From: an uncultured Eubacteriales bacterium
Lineage (GTDB): Bacteria > Bacillota > Clostridia > Oscillospirales > Oscillospiraceae
Length of the DNA: 64,000 bases
Direction of reading: 5' to 3'
Assembly: GCA_900548625.1 (NCBI GenBank)
Contig: URLO01000004.1
Location: 1-64,000 of the forward strand
Shown here: positions 32,740 to 41,250 of the stretch, piece after piece
How positions within the stretch are numbered: position 1 is the first letter of the stretch
Layout of the letters: every line of letters begins with the position of its first letter
Translations under genes and position numbers: made by a program
The notes under the pieces: model-generated
The model's database searches: none
Told to the model about the DNA's origin: nothing
The model's input: only the letters and a program-made list of their open reading frames with translations

Positions 32740-32988
32740 ATGCGTGAGATCCAGCTTGGTCACGTTTATCGTCATTTTAAGGGCGACCACTATCTGGTCG
32801 AGGCCGTTGCAAAGGATTCCGAGACCGGAGAGCCCTATGTTGTCTACCGCAAGCTCTATGGCGACGGCGGCTTGTGGCTTCGTCCGCTTGCCATGTTTCT
32901 GAGCAAGATCGACCGTGAGAAATACCCGGACGCGCAGCAGGAATACCGCTTTGAGCTTCTGGACATCCCCAGCTGCGCCGGGCACTAA
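32740..32988 (+). CDS. DUF1653 family protein
   Basis: The 82-residue protein matches DUF1653: HVYRHFKGDHYLVEAVAKDSETG, VVYRKLYGDGGLWLRPLAMF and the end EKYPDAQQEYRFELL. Members are small cytosolic proteins of unknown function, often stand-alone. The start follows AAAAGGAGCGTTTTTT. It may be read from its own promoter or from the upstream array. Confidence 0.9.
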   Translation: MREIQLGHVYRHFKGDHYLVEAVAKDSETGEPYVVYRKLYGDGGLWLRPLAMFLSKIDREKYPDAQQEYRFELLDIPSCAGH

Positions 32989-33039
32989 GCCAGTCTCCCT
33001 ACCCGTTCCCACATTCAAATCAAAAAGGAGTGCGTTGTC

Positions 33040-33522
33040 ATGAAGAAAATTCTGGTTGCCTGTTTTTCCGCCAGCGGTGAGACCGCACGGCTGGCAAAGA
33101 CCATCGCGGACGTGACCGGCGGCGATCTGTTTGAGATCCTGCCGGAGGCCCCCTACACCGCCGCCGACCTGGACTGGAAGGACAAGACGAGCCGCAGCAC
33201 TTTGGAAATGAAGGACGCGGCAAGCCGCCCTGCCATTTCCGGCCGCGTGGAGAACATGGCGCAGTACGACACGGTTTTTGTGGGCTTCCCCATCTGGTGG
33301 TATCAGGCCCCGCGCATCATCGAGACGTTCCTTGAGTGCTATGACTTTGCAGGCAAGACGCTGATTCCCTTCGCCACCTCCGGCGGCAGTGACATGGGCA
33401 AGACCGAAGACATCCTGAGACCCTGCTGCTCTGCGCAGACGGCGTGGTGCCCCGGCAAACGCCTGAGCAGCCGTGAAAGCGCCGCCTCTGTGCGGGAATG
33501 GGTCGAGAGCCTGCACTGCTGA
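33040..33522 (+). CDS. Flavodoxin-like protein
   Basis: The 160-residue protein has the FMN phosphate loop ACFSASGETARLAKTIAD, FVGFPIWWYQAPRIIETFLECYDFAGKTLIPFATSGGS and the family end GKRLSSRESAASVREWVESL. It probably carries electrons or acts as a small FMN quinone or disulfide reductase in the cytosol. Four cysteines near the end (RPCCSAQTAWCPG, LHC) are more than usual. ATG at 33040 follows AAAAAGGAGTGCGTTGTC. Confidence 0.9.
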   Translation: MKKILVACFSASGETARLAKTIADVTGGDLFEILPEAPYTAADLDWKDKTSRSTLEMKDAASRPAISGRVENMAQYDTVFVGFPIWWYQAPRIIETFLECYDFAGKTLIPFATSGGSDMGKTEDILRPCCSAQTAWCPGKRLSSRESAASVREWVESLHC

Positions 33523-34366
33523 GCAGATCCTTTTGGAAACGGAAAAGCAGCGCCCCTCTCGCAAGGTGTCACTGCCCGGCTGCCGCAAGGATGAGTGGAA
33601 GGCTCTGCTCCCGCTGCCTTGCTATAAAGAATACAAAACCATTCGCCGCGCCTTAGAGGGCTGTCATCAGTCCTCCAAGGCGCGGCGCTTTTCTCGCTTC
33701 ATGCTGAGCCCTGCTGCTCACATCATTTTCTCCCCGGCTATTTTGGATACGGCAAGCGTCCGATGCAGCTTCCACCATTTGCTCCGTCTGCATTGCCTGC
33801 TGCGTGACAGGTCACGCGTTCAGCTTTGCACGCGGAAAACCAAAATTTGGTCGTTATTGATCTCGTAATCAGCGAGTCAGGCTTGCTTGCCTTACATATC
33901 ATATGGAGACGTCCGTTTGGATGCAGGAAAGCGTGAGGTATCGAAAAAGCGGTTCTGACGAAAGAACGTCTGGCGAGGATGGAGAAGCAGAACGCTTCTT
34001 TTTCATTCCATAAAGGCTCGTAGAGTGAGCCGAACCAGAATATCTTTATAATAAAATGTGCAGCGTTATCGTTCATCTGCACCTGAACCGGTGTCCGCGT
34101 TCTCTTGGCTTGCCGCACCCAGAATAAGGTCATGGCGGAAGCGGAGGACGAACCCGTTCTCGCTGTACCGAAGAAAGATGGAATGGTATCTAAAAGGGTG
34201 CAGCTTGCCACTCAGAAATGACCTTTGGATGTCAGGTGACCGCGCAGGCGCGTCCACCTCGACAGCAAAGGTCTTTCTTCGTTCAAAATCGTAACCGCTG
34301 ACGCTGGGCTACGATTTTGTTTTCTGCTTTGGCACCAGTCCGTCTTCTTTAGGCCGTGCAATAAAC
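33523..34366. other. Gene-poor stretch, probably decayed DNA
   Basis: Between flavodoxin and the GDPD terminator I see no convincing gene over about 840 bases. Base composition is more AT-rich than its neighbours. Reading frames exist on both strands (for example reverse 33738-34211 and forward 34058-34294), but lack good ribosome binding sites and recognisable motifs. A hairpin AAAATCGTA/TACGATTTT followed by GTTTTC lies at about 34284-34315, like the terminator of a lost forward gene. A degraded mobile or accessory gene is likely. Confidence 0.5.
33644..33691 (+). terminator. Terminator downstream of flavodoxin
   Basis: CGCCGCGCCTT (33644-33654) and AAGGCGCGGCG (33677-33687) form a perfect 11-bp stem, extended by GAGG/CCTC with a bulge, followed by CTTTTCT. 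It lies about 120 bases after the flavodoxin stop. Confidence 0.85.
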
Positions 34367-34412
34367 AGGGGCTGTCCCGAATGATTTTCCGAAATCATTT
34401 TGGGCAGCCCCT
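34367..34412 (-). terminator. Long palindromic terminator of the GDPD gene
   Basis: AGGGGCTG (34367-34374) pairs with CAGCCCCT (34405-34412), enclosing a second stem ATGATTT/AAATCAT. On the reverse strand the hairpin follows the GDPD stop by six bases and is followed by GTTTATTG. The AGGGGCTGTC ends resemble those of the larger dispersed repeat at 49829. Confidence 0.75.
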
Positions 34413-34418
34413 ATTGTC

Positions 34419-35429
34419 CTATTCCGCACTGCTTTCCTGACAGTTTTTCAGGACCTCCGCGGCTCTGTCCGGATAGTCCGTGATGAGCGCATCCGCGCCG
34501 ATGCCGGTCAGATACGCCATGTCCTTTTCAGAATTGACCGTCCAATACTGGATCGCCAGATCGTGGGCATGGGCATAGTTGATGACCTTCACGATGCCGA
34601 GGTTGATACCATAGCTCGCCTTTGCATCGTTGAACGGAAGCTGAAGCACATCATAAGAGCAGGTGAAGTCCTTTTTGCCGGTCAGCGCGGCAAAATAAAA
34701 CGTCACCACCTCATCCGGGCTGGCGCTTCGGTGCGTATCCGGATAGTTCGCCGTGATATAGTCTGCTACCTCGTCCCGGAAACTGCCGATGATGACCCGA
34801 TCCAGAAGGCCGCGCTCCTTCAGCGTGGCATAAAGCTGGTCAGCAGCGGCAAGGCCCACGTCCCCGCCGTCCTTGATCTCGATGATGTAGCGGTAGTCTC
34901 CGGCAGAGGTCAGGTAATCCAGCACCTCATCGAGAGACAAAATGCGCAGCTCCTCCGGCACGTCCGCACCATGGAGGTCTGCATAGGGCATTTCGCCCGC
35001 GTCGTTTACAAACTGCGCCGCCATGTTCAGTGTCTTGAGCTCCGCCAGCGTCTTGTCGCGAACCGGAATGCCCTCCGCCCCGAACACATATGCCGCGTCC
35101 GAAACGCGGTCGAGCGTACCGTCGTGCGAGAGAACGAGCACGTTGTCCGCCGTCATGCGCAGGTCAAATTCAAAATAATCCACCTGAAAATCCGGGTTTT
35201 CCACACAGCCCCGGAACGCCGCCATCGTTTCCTCCGGGAAATCGCCCGCGCCGCTGCGGTGGGCCGAGATCGCGGTCGCGCCGGTGATGAAGGGATTGTC
35301 CGTGTCATAGCGCTTGCAGTTTTTCGGGTCGGAGCGATGATAAAACTGCGCAAGGCCGACGATCCCAACGACCGCCGCGATGCAAAGCAGAACGAGCAGA
35401 CATCTGCACAGGATCTTTCTTGCTTTCAT
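34419..35429 (-). CDS. Glycerophosphodiester phosphodiesterase, membrane-anchored
   Basis: The 336-residue protein has an N-terminal membrane helix (ILCRCLLVLLCIAAVVGIVGLA) and an outward GDPD barrel: ISAHRSGAGDFPEETMAAF (catalytic His and Arg), FEFDLRMTADNVLVLSHDGTLDR (metal ligands and second catalytic His), IIEIKDGG and the end ADALITDYPDRA. It should cleave glycerophosphodiesters to glycerol-3-phosphate and alcohol, perhaps from teichoic acid or lipid breakdown. It stands alone with its own terminator. Confidence 0.93.
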   Translation of the reverse strand: MKARKILCRCLLVLLCIAAVVGIVGLAQFYHRSDPKNCKRYDTDNPFITGATAISAHRSGAGDFPEETMAAFRGCVENPDFQVDYFEFDLRMTADNVLVLSHDGTLDRVSDAAYVFGAEGIPVRDKTLAELKTLNMAAQFVNDAGEMPYADLHGADVPEELRILSLDEVLDYLTSAGDYRYIIEIKDGGDVGLAAADQLYATLKERGLLDRVIIGSFRDEVADYITANYPDTHRSASPDEVVTFYFAALTGKKDFTCSYDVLQLPFNDAKASYGINLGIVKVINYAHAHDLAIQYWTVNSEKDMAYLTGIGADALITDYPDRAAEVLKNCQESSAE

Positions 35430-35587
35430 GAAAACATTCCTCCGTGGTGCGTCATTTTGTCTTTACGGAAGGTATCATAGCATATTCCCCCGTTTTTGTC
35501 ATGTAAAAAAGGCTTTACAATCCGCCGCGTCCTCCGGATATGCTGCGCCGGACAAGCGCTTTGCAGCGTTCGCGCCCGCAGGCTCAT

Positions 35588-36841
35588 TCACTTTCTGCCG
35601 GAGGTCTTGTCGTGCGCATCGGTGAAGCGGCCATATTTTTTCTTCATTCTCGCCTCGTACTTTCCGACCTTTCGCGTGGCGGAGCGGAGGATCAGAAATG
35701 CCGCCAGCACGATCCCTGCCGCGACAGCCGCGACCCAGAGATAGTCCGTCCAGACGACCGCCGTGCTGCCTGCCTCCTGCTCCTTTTCTGCAAGAGTCGT
35801 CTGCTGTGCGGCGGCGAGAAGCGCCTCCTGACGCGCCGCCTCCTCGGCGGCCACGCGCTCGGCTTCCTCCTGTGCGGCCTTTTCTTCAGCAGCCTTGCGC
35901 TCAGCTTCCTCCTGTGCAGCCTTTTCCTCGGCTGCCTTGCGCGCGGCCTCCTCGCGCGCGGCCTGCTCTGCGGCCTGACGCTCTGCCTCCTGCTCGCAGG
36001 CGGTGCGGTAATCCGTATAGTCCTTCAGCAGCCGCGCCGCATCTCCGCAGAGCACCTCGCCCCCGGACGGGCCGGCAAACAGCGTGTAGACCGCCAGAAG
36101 GAACGGCTGCTCGGCATAGATGATGCCGACGTCGTTTTCCGCGCCCTCGAAGCTGCCATACTTGTGCGCGACCTCACATTCGGTCACATCGCGGCGGAAA
36201 TAGCCGTTCTGCGGGTTGGCCTGCTTCATGTAGCCGATCATTTCTTCATAATCTTCCGCGTTTTCATAGAGCTTTTCGAGCGCTGACATCATCATGCGCG
36301 TCGAATAATAGTTGTCCATGTAATACTTCGGATCGATCTGTTCATTCTCCATGCCAAAAACCGTCAGCATGGCGTTTTTATACTGCGTAAAATTACCGAT
36401 GCGGTAGAGCATACCGTGCGCGATCTCATTGTTCGACCAGACGATGGTCTGATAGTGGCACTCGTCCAGATCACAGTTTTCCGTGATCTGTGTTTCCCCG
36501 GTGAGACTCCCCGCGCGCTGAAGGTCATAGTAATACATGTTGAGCGGCAGCTTAAAGGTGCTGGCCGCGACCATCATACAGTTTTCGTTGAAGTCATAGC
36601 GCTCCCCGGTGACGGTGTTGTAATAGGATAGTGCAAAATTGTCTTCGCCCACCCCGTTTTCCGCCATAAAATCCGCCATGATCTCTGCAAGCGTCCTGCC
36701 ATCGAAGCGGTCAGCATACGGGATCTCCACCGGCTGAGAGAGGGTCTCCTGCTCGATGGCGCAGGCGGCAGGCATGGCAGACAGCAGCAGCGTCCCTGCA
36801 AGCAGTCCGGCTGCCGCGCGGCCCAACAGTTTTTTCAGCAT
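35588..36841 (-). CDS. Class A beta-lactamase-like serine hydrolase with Ala-rich coiled coil and C-terminal TM
   Basis: The 417-residue protein has a signal peptide (1-28, perhaps lipidated at Cys27), a penicillin-recognising domain (about 45-300) with S94-x-x-K97 (AASTFKLPL), SNN (VWSNNEIAHG) in place of SDN, and KYG (AHKYGSFEG) as the third motif. A long repeated helix follows (EEAARKAAEEKAAQEEAERKA pattern, about 310-365), then a membrane helix (LWVAAVAAGIVLAAFLIL) and a basic tail. The domain order is unusual for a resistance enzyme and suggests a wall-sensing or DD-peptidase-like role. GGAGGAATGGA precedes the start. Confidence 0.85.
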   Translation of the reverse strand: MLKKLLGRAAAGLLAGTLLLSAMPAACAIEQETLSQPVEIPYADRFDGRTLAEIMADFMAENGVGEDNFALSYYNTVTGERYDFNENCMMVAASTFKLPLNMYYYDLQRAGSLTGETQITENCDLDECHYQTIVWSNNEIAHGMLYRIGNFTQYKNAMLTVFGMENEQIDPKYYMDNYYSTRMMMSALEKLYENAEDYEEMIGYMKQANPQNGYFRRDVTECEVAHKYGSFEGAENDVGIIYAEQPFLLAVYTLFAGPSGGEVLCGDAARLLKDYTDYRTACEQEAERQAAEQAAREEAARKAAEEKAAQEEAERKAAEEKAAQEEAERVAAEEAARQEALLAAAQQTTLAEKEQEAGSTAVVWTDYLWVAAVAAGIVLAAFLILRSATRKVGKYEARMKKKYGRFTDAHDKTSGRK

Positions 36842-36948
36842 TCCATTCCTCCACGCGCCGCTTGCCGCAAACGGGCACGGCGCAGATTTCACGTATTTCC
36901 TATGGATTATAGCGCCTGTGCCTGGAAATAGCAACCCCGCGGCCAAAA

Positions 36949-36981
36949 AGCGGCGCGGTCTCTTTGCGAGACGGCGCCGCT
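36949..36981 (-). terminator. Terminator of the flavoprotein gene
   Basis: AGCGGCGCGGTCTC (36949-36962) and GAGACGGCGCCGCT (36968-36981) form a 14-bp stem with one mismatch; on the reverse strand TTTTT follows. It lies 11 bases after the stop of the gene at 36992. Confidence 0.85.
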
Positions 36982-36991
36982 TCTGAAATAT

Positions 36992-38365
36992 TTACGCTTC
37001 CTGCTCAGCGATGTAGCGCGCGACATAGACGCCGCTTGCCGATGCGTGCGACAGCGAGTGCGTGATGCCGCTGCCGTCGCCGATGATGAACAGGCCCTTG
37101 TGGCCGGTCTCCAGATTGTCGTCGACCGTGACCTCCATGTTGTAGAACTTGACCTCGACGCCGTAGAGCAGCGTGTCATCGTTCGCCGTGCCCGGCGCGA
37201 TCTTGTCGAGGGCATAGATCATCTCTATGATGCCGTCGAGAATACGCTTCGGGATGACCAGAGAAAGGTCTCCGGGCGTCGCCGTGAGGTGCGGGGTGAC
37301 GAAGGACTTGGAAATGCGCTTGGGCGTGGAGCGCTGGCCGCGGATGAGGTCGCCGAAGCGCTGCACCATGACGCCGCCGCCCAGCATGTTGGAAAGCCGC
37401 GCGATGGACTCGCCGTAGCCGTTGGAGTCCTTGAAGGGCTCGGTGAAATGCTTGGAGACGAGCAGCGCGAAGTTCGTGTTCTCGGTCTGGCGGGCAGGAT
37501 CCTCATAGCTGTGGCCGTTGACGGTCACGATGCCGTTCGTGTTCTCATGCACGACCGCTCCCTTCGGATTCATGCAGAAGGTGCGCACCAGATCCTGATA
37601 TTTTTCGGTCTTATAGACGATCTTGCTCTCATAGAGCTCGTCGGTCAGGTGCTTGAAGATCTCTGCCGGAAGCTCCACGCGAACGCCGATGTCGACGCGG
37701 TTGGAAAGCGTCCCGATGCCAAGCTCAGCGCAGACGCCCTCCATCCACTTGCTGCCGCTGCGGCCGACGGAGATGATGCACTGCTTGCAGGTATGATTTC
37801 CCGCATCGGTCACGATCTCATAGCCGCCGTCCTTCTCAAGGACCTGGCGCACCGGCGTGCGGAAGTGGAAATCGACCTTCGGATCGAGCTCTGCAAAGAG
37901 GTTTTCCAGCACGACATAGTTGATGTCCGTCCCGAGGTGGCGCACCGACGCGTCGAGCAGGTGCAGCCCGCATTGCAGGCAGCGCGTCTTGAAGGCGCTG
38001 TTCGAGGTGGTGTAGAGCTTTGTGCCCGCACCGCCGTGCGTGACGTTGATCTCGTCCACGTAATTCATCAGCTCCAGCGCCTGCTTTTTGCCGATGTGCT
38101 CATAGAGCGTGCCGCCGAAGTCATTGGTGATGTTGTACTTGCCGTCGGAGAACGCACCTGCGCCGCCGAAGCCGTTCATGATCGCACAGGTCGGGCAGCC
38201 GATGCAGTGCTTCACGTTCTTGCCGTCAATGGGGCACTTGCGCTTTTCCAGCGGCTGTCCCTCCTCAAATACGGCGATTTTCAGCTCCGGACGGAGCTTC
38301 GCCAGCTCATAGGCGGAGAAAATACCGCCGGGGCCGGCACCAATGATGATCACGTCATATTGCAT
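36992..38365 (-). CDS. FAD-dependent oxidoreductase (COG2509-like)
   Basis: The 457-residue flavoprotein has an N-terminal Rossmann motif YDVIIIGAGPGGIFSAYEL, a cysteine-bearing segment (KCPIDGKNVKHCIGCPTCAIMNGFGGAGAFSDG) and the C-terminal FAD motif GLFIIGDGSGITHSLSHASASGVYVARYI. The family is annotated as NAD(P)/FAD-dependent or uncharacterised dehydrogenase; the substrate is unknown. The four-cysteine insert (C-x9-C-x2-C-x2-C) could hold an iron-sulfur cluster or zinc. It is monocistronic. The start follows GAAAGGATAAACGAT. Confidence 0.88.
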   Translation of the reverse strand: MQYDVIIIGAGPGGIFSAYELAKLRPELKIAVFEEGQPLEKRKCPIDGKNVKHCIGCPTCAIMNGFGGAGAFSDGKYNITNDFGGTLYEHIGKKQALELMNYVDEINVTHGGAGTKLYTTSNSAFKTRCLQCGLHLLDASVRHLGTDINYVVLENLFAELDPKVDFHFRTPVRQVLEKDGGYEIVTDAGNHTCKQCIISVGRSGSKWMEGVCAELGIGTLSNRVDIGVRVELPAEIFKHLTDELYESKIVYKTEKYQDLVRTFCMNPKGAVVHENTNGIVTVNGHSYEDPARQTENTNFALLVSKHFTEPFKDSNGYGESIARLSNMLGGGVMVQRFGDLIRGQRSTPKRISKSFVTPHLTATPGDLSLVIPKRILDGIIEMIYALDKIAPGTANDDTLLYGVEVKFYNMEVTVDDNLETGHKGLFIIGDGSGITHSLSHASASGVYVARYIAEQEA

Positions 38366-38526
38366 ATCGTTTATCCTTTCAGAAATTCAGAAAATAGAAC
38401 GCCCTGGGGCGGAATTTGCCTCTGCACAATATTTTTTATTGTAACAAATATTTCGCAAAACATCAAGCGCATGTTTCCCTTCCGGCGGTATTATAAAATC
38501 TGCGGTCTGCTATAAGCGCCACGCAG

Positions 38527-38598
38527 TCTTTTCAGACGCGAACCAAGCCCCGAGGTTCGCGCTTGAGAGCTTGCCAAAAAGTCTTTCCGACAAGCGCA
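38527..38598 (+). repeat. Partial copy C of the dispersed structured repeat
   Basis: About 72 bases match the 3' third of copies A (42643-42868, other strand) and B (49829-50060): the hairpin ACGCGAACC-loop-GGTTCGCG and the following GAGAGCTTGCCAAAAAG. Several stem bases differ from B, mostly as pairs or wobbles. It lies, like copy B, directly downstream of a DHHW gene. Confidence 0.8.
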
Positions 38599-38632
38599 GC
38601 GCCCGAACGGCTTTGTGCCGTCCGGGCGCTTT
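38599..38632 (-). terminator. Terminator of the first MBOAT/DHHW operon
   Basis: GCGCCCGAACGG (38599-38610) and CCGTCCGGGCGC (38618-38629) form a 12-bp stem with one mismatch, 13 bases after the DHHW stop on the reverse strand. Confidence 0.65.
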
Positions 38633-38644
38633 GGGTATCATGCC

Positions 38645-39745
38645 TTATTTGATCGTTTCACTGCTGTTGAGGACGGGCGTGCTGTATAAAAACAGGACGT
38701 CCTTCCCCGAAAAATCGACCCACTTGCCAAGCCGCGCGGGCGCGATGTAGCGGATGTCGATCAGGGTGATCTTCGCATAGCCCTCTGCCAGCAGCGGTGC
38801 GAGGCTGCTGGCAAACGAGTCACGGAACACGATCAGCTCACGCCCGGTCTTGGCGTGCGGATTTGTGATCGTGAGCAGCGACTTTGAGCCGGAAAGGAAC
38901 AGCGCATAGGCATCGTTTCCCTCGGCTGCCGCAAGGTCGTAGACAGGAATCTCCGTGTCCGTCTCATAGTCGTAGACCGTGCAGCCGCGCAGGATGTCGT
39001 TTTCCAGATAGCAGAGCGTGTCCGGTGCAAGCGGCAGCGCCGACTGCCCGCAGTAGACGCCGTAGAACGGCGCGTCCAGCGTCTTTGTCTCATACTGCGC
39101 CGTGAGCGTCACACCCATGTTTTCCGCCAGAAGCGCCGCCGCTTCAGTGAGCATCTCCTGCCGCCAGTGGATGTCGGTGCGGTAGTAGCAGTCGAGTGTC
39201 AGCGCGGGCGTGAGATCGATGCAGTCCGCATACGGCATTTTCTCACAGACCGCGCTGACAAACGCCGCGTAGTCCATCGAGGGATAGCCGTTTTTCGCTG
39301 CAAGAAAATAGTTTTTATCCGGGATGGGCGCAAAATAGACGTGCCCGGCATTGCCCTTGAGGTAATTCTCGTAGATCCACGCGAAGCGCTCCGCCGCGTG
39401 CTCCACAGACGATTCGTTCATGGGATAGTCGAGCTTTGCAGCGCAGCCGTCCGCGAGATAGATGCCGTGGTCGTCCTTCTGGCCGAGCGCGCCGCGAAGC
39501 GTCCACGCCTTGAGCCGCCGAAAGCCGTCACGCAGTGGAAACTGATCCTGCGATGCGCTTTCAAAGCCCGTCATATAGCTTCCGTTCAAAACCGCCTCCG
39601 CCGAGAGCTTCGGCATCTGCGCAAGCGCTCTGCGCTCCGAGGCGGAGACCGCGTCCGCGGGCTTGAGGACGTTCCACACTGCAAGCCCGAACAGCAAAAC
39701 GCCTGTCAGGACGAGCACGGAGCACTGTCTTCGTTTTTCCGTCAT
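38645..39745 (-). CDS. DHHW/AlgX-like SGNH protein, partner of MBOAT (pair 1)
   Basis: The 366-residue protein has an N-terminal membrane anchor (VLVLTGVLLFGLAVWNVL) and an extracellular SGNH-hydrolase-like fold of the DHHW family: FPLRDGFRRLKAW, YRTDIHWRQ (TDIHW standing for the TDHHW motif) and IVFRDSFASSLAPLL. Such proteins finish O-acylation by moving acyl groups, delivered through a MBOAT membrane protein, onto an exopolymer. It is 12 bases downstream of the MBOAT gene. Confidence 0.88.
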   Translation of the reverse strand: MTEKRRQCSVLVLTGVLLFGLAVWNVLKPADAVSASERRALAQMPKLSAEAVLNGSYMTGFESASQDQFPLRDGFRRLKAWTLRGALGQKDDHGIYLADGCAAKLDYPMNESSVEHAAERFAWIYENYLKGNAGHVYFAPIPDKNYFLAAKNGYPSMDYAAFVSAVCEKMPYADCIDLTPALTLDCYYRTDIHWRQEMLTEAAALLAENMGVTLTAQYETKTLDAPFYGVYCGQSALPLAPDTLCYLENDILRGCTVYDYETDTEIPVYDLAAAEGNDAYALFLSGSKSLLTITNPHAKTGRELIVFRDSFASSLAPLLAEGYAKITLIDIRYIAPARLGKWVDFSGKDVLFLYSTPVLNSSETIK

Positions 39746-39757
39746 ATCCGTCCCTCC

Positions 39758-41155
39758 TTAAAAGCGGAAATACAGGAACGGGTTGAACGACCCGTCCACC
39801 AGAAACGCCGTGCAGACGGCCAGCAGCGCCGCAAGTGCCAGCGGCTCAAGCACGCCGAGCAGCCCTGCACCGGTCTTGCTGCGTCCGGCGGCCTCTGCGA
39901 GCTTTTTGGGCAGCGGCGTTGCACCGACAGCCGCCAAAATCAGCAGCACCGCATTGCTCCGCAGCAGATACAGCGCCTCCTGACTGACCGGAGGCAGCCC
40001 CGCACCGAACAGGGCTTTGAACGTTTTGAGTGCCTCCGTCACGCTGGACGCGTCGAACAGCACAAAGCCGAACAGGACGAACAGCAGCACGTAGATGTGC
40101 CCAAACCAGCGGTTTTTCTTCAAAAACGGCAGCAGCCACAGCTTCTCCACCGTCAGCAGCACCGCAAACAGCAGCCCCCAGAGGACGAAATTCCATGCCG
40201 CGCCGTGCCACAGGCCGGTCGCCAGCCAGACGATCAGGATGTTCAAAAGCTGCCGCGCCTTGCCCTTCCGGTTGCCGCCCAGCGGAACATAGAGATAATC
40301 CCGGAACCATGAGCCGAGCGAGATGTGCCACCGCCGCCAGAACTCCGTGATGCTGCCTGCAATATACGGATAGTTGAAGTTCTCGGAAAATCGGAAGCCG
40401 AAAACGCTTCCAAGTCCGATCGCCATATCACTGTAGCCGGAAAAATCGTAATAGATCTGGAGCATGAATGCGGCGGCATAGAGCCATCCGAACAGGACCG
40501 ATGCGTCCTGCGTCGTTTTATAGGCGCTCGCCAGCGAGCCCAGCAGATTTGCGATCAGGATTTTCTTGGAAAGCCCGATCACGAACCGCCGCACACCGTA
40601 TGCCGCGCCGGCACATGTGTGCGTGCGCGATCCAAGCTGCGCCGCAATGTCGGAATACCGGACGATCGGCCCCGCGATGAGCTGCGGAAACATGGCGATG
40701 TATGCCGCAAGGTCGATGAAATTGCGCTGCGCCGGGACCTCGCCGCGATAGACGTCGATGAGGTAGCTCACGATCTGGAAGGTGTAAAAGCTGATGCCGA
40801 TGGGCAGCGCGATCTTCAAAAGCGGCACCGAAAGCCCGGTCAGGGCGTTCAGATTCGCGATCATAAAATCAGCGTACTTAAAATACGCGAGCATCGCAAG
40901 GCTCAATACCACGCCCGCCGCAAGGCAGAGCTTTCCGCTGCGCCGCTCACGGCTCTTTTCGATCAGCAGGCCAAAAACGTAGCCCTGCATGATGGAAAAA
41001 AGCATCAGCAGCAGGTATTTCGGCTCGCCCCAGCCGTAGAAAAACAGGCTCGCCAGCAGCAGGACGCTGTTTTTCAGTTTTTTCGGAGCTGCGAAATAGA
41101 CAAGCAGCACGCAAGGCAGAAAATAATACAAAAACGGGATACTGGAAAACAGCAT
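39758..41155 (-). CDS. MBOAT family O-acyltransferase (AlgI/DltB-like, pair 1)
   Basis: The 465-residue polytopic protein has about ten to twelve membrane helices and the MBOAT hallmarks: FPQLIAGPIVRYSDI, YYDFSGYSDMAIGLG, ITEFWRRWHISLGSWFRDYLYVPLGGNR and the catalytic His in TGLWHGAAWNFVLWG. It moves acyl groups from a cytosolic donor through the membrane for a DHHW partner. It ends FNPFLYFRF, as its paralogue at 51542 does. Confidence 0.93.
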   Translation of the reverse strand: MLFSSIPFLYYFLPCVLLVYFAAPKKLKNSVLLLASLFFYGWGEPKYLLLMLFSIMQGYVFGLLIEKSRERRSGKLCLAAGVVLSLAMLAYFKYADFMIANLNALTGLSVPLLKIALPIGISFYTFQIVSYLIDVYRGEVPAQRNFIDLAAYIAMFPQLIAGPIVRYSDIAAQLGSRTHTCAGAAYGVRRFVIGLSKKILIANLLGSLASAYKTTQDASVLFGWLYAAAFMLQIYYDFSGYSDMAIGLGSVFGFRFSENFNYPYIAGSITEFWRRWHISLGSWFRDYLYVPLGGNRKGKARQLLNILIVWLATGLWHGAAWNFVLWGLLFAVLLTVEKLWLLPFLKKNRWFGHIYVLLFVLFGFVLFDASSVTEALKTFKALFGAGLPPVSQEALYLLRSNAVLLILAAVGATPLPKKLAEAAGRSKTGAGLLGVLEPLALAALLAVCTAFLVDGSFNPFLYFRF

Positions 41156-41173
41156 AACAGCAGCCTTTCAAAT

Positions 41174-41215
41174 CAAAATTGCGCCGCGCAGGCGCCTTGG
41201 CACGCTGCGCGGCGC
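41174..41215 (-). terminator. Terminator of the DUF4358-like lipoprotein gene
   Basis: GCGCCGCGCAG (41181-41191) and CTGCGCGGCGC (41205-41215) form a perfect 11-bp stem; on the reverse strand AATTTTGATTTG follows. It also separates the lipoprotein from the MBOAT pair downstream. Confidence 0.85.
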
Positions 41216-41250
41216 GGAACGTTCGGTTTACGCGATATTCCGCCCGTATG

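Noticed and set aside
33738..34211. Reverse open frame of 157 residues in the gene-poor stretch
   Set aside because: No ribosome binding site, no recognisable domain, low-complexity start; could be part of a decayed gene but not supportable as intact.
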